From positions 1-5,079 of the forward strand of contig JAPKGY010000314.1 of assembly GCA_026647385.1 (NCBI GenBank): a stretch of 5,079 nt of DNA. Reading direction: 5' to 3'. Origin of the DNA: Phycisphaerae bacterium (GTDB lineage: Bacteria > Planctomycetota > Phycisphaerae > UBA1845 > PWPN01). The notes under the pieces are model-generated. The model saw nothing but the letters and a program-made list of their open reading frames with translations. It was not told the DNA's origin and made no database searches. Within the stretch, counting starts at the first letter, position 1; every line of letters begins with the position of its first letter. Positions 5,027 through 5,079 of this stretch are shown piece by piece. The position numbers were made by a program, and so were the translations under genes.

Positions 5027-5079
5027 ATGTTAGAAAGTTTCTTGTTTAAGGTTAAAGATCATCGTCGTAAACAAGGGCA
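5027..5079 (+). CDS. transposase N-terminus, probably ISAs1 family (3' partial)
   Basis: Only 17 full codons are visible: MLESFLFKVKDHRRKQG, running off the window end. The D-H-R-R-K-Q-G run, about ten residues from the start, is the hallmark opening of ISAs1-type (H-repeat-associated) transposases, which read like LESF...DPRR.QG before a DDE catalytic domain. The strong Shine-Dalgarno and the IS-like CAGGG end 87 bases upstream support this. With so little sequence the family rests on a short motif plus context, and no catalytic residue can be checked. Whether the transposase is intact is unknown. Confidence 0.7.
   Translation, partial: MLESFLFKVKDHRRKQG

Larger units (their letters stand above)
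4940..5079 (+). mobile_element. left end of an insertion sequence, probably ISAs1 family (continues past the window)
   Basis: Three signs agree. The DinB-like reading frame loses homology at about 4939. The next bases are CAGGG, the terminal bases reported for ISAs1-family elements. A well-placed ORF starting MLESFLFKVKDHRRKQG follows 87 bases in, resembling the N-terminus of ISAs1/H-repeat transposases (S/LES-F-x3-DxRRxQG). The last 79 bases are about 35% GC, far below the rest of the window. If 4940 is the exact end, the 8 bases AACCCTGG (4932-4939) are the expected target-site duplication, to be found again at the other end. The right end, full transposase and inverted-repeat partner are outside the window, so the family call is inferential. 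Confidence 0.68.

Overview
The window looks like a high-GC chromosomal segment of an uncultured Planctomycetota bacterium, joined at its right end to lower-GC DNA of another origin. The planctomycete reading rests on the secreted protein at the left edge, whose Cys-rich 'GACC' module and Asp-rich dockerin-like tail are of a kind common in that phylum, and on the GC-rich composition (one 60-base stretch counted inside the acyltransferase gene is 68% GC). No 16S or other decisive phylogenetic marker is present.

Left to right: (1) 1-519, + strand, the 3' end of a large secreted protein. (2) 591-1187, - strand, a stand-alone HNH endonuclease, convergent with the first gene. (3) 1188-1765, a 578-base stretch with no convincing gene but several strong inverted repeats. 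(4) 4133 down to 1766, - strand, a two-gene operon: an MBOAT-family membrane O-acyltransferase (AlgI/PatB type) whose 3' end overlaps an SGNH-hydrolase-like, membrane-anchored partner by 26 bases. Together they are most simply read as a polysaccharide O-acetylation module: the MBOAT protein moves acetyl groups across the membrane and the SGNH protein acts on the outside. (5) 4625 down to 4308, - strand, the last 105 codons of ribosome recycling factor (frr).

The frr homology stops abruptly at about 4625, and within a few bases a DinB-like four-helix-bundle gene starts on the opposite strand (ATG at 4621), with lower GC (about 56% over 4621-4860). frr is essential and normally single copy, so this is either an assembly chimera or a real rearrangement that left an frr remnant. 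The DinB-like gene is itself cut at about 4939 by what appears to be the left end of an ISAs1-family insertion sequence: it starts with CAGGG, carries a palindromic leader and a strong Shine-Dalgarno, and opens a transposase that runs off the window. The last 79 bases are about 35% GC. Three DNA sources therefore seem to be stacked in the right 460 bases.

The most interesting signals are the frr/DinB junction, the nested IS insertion, and the arrangement of promoter and RBS-sequestering hairpin in the IS leader. That arrangement matches the known way insertion sequences avoid being expressed by read-through transcription. I found no clearly new multi-gene system.
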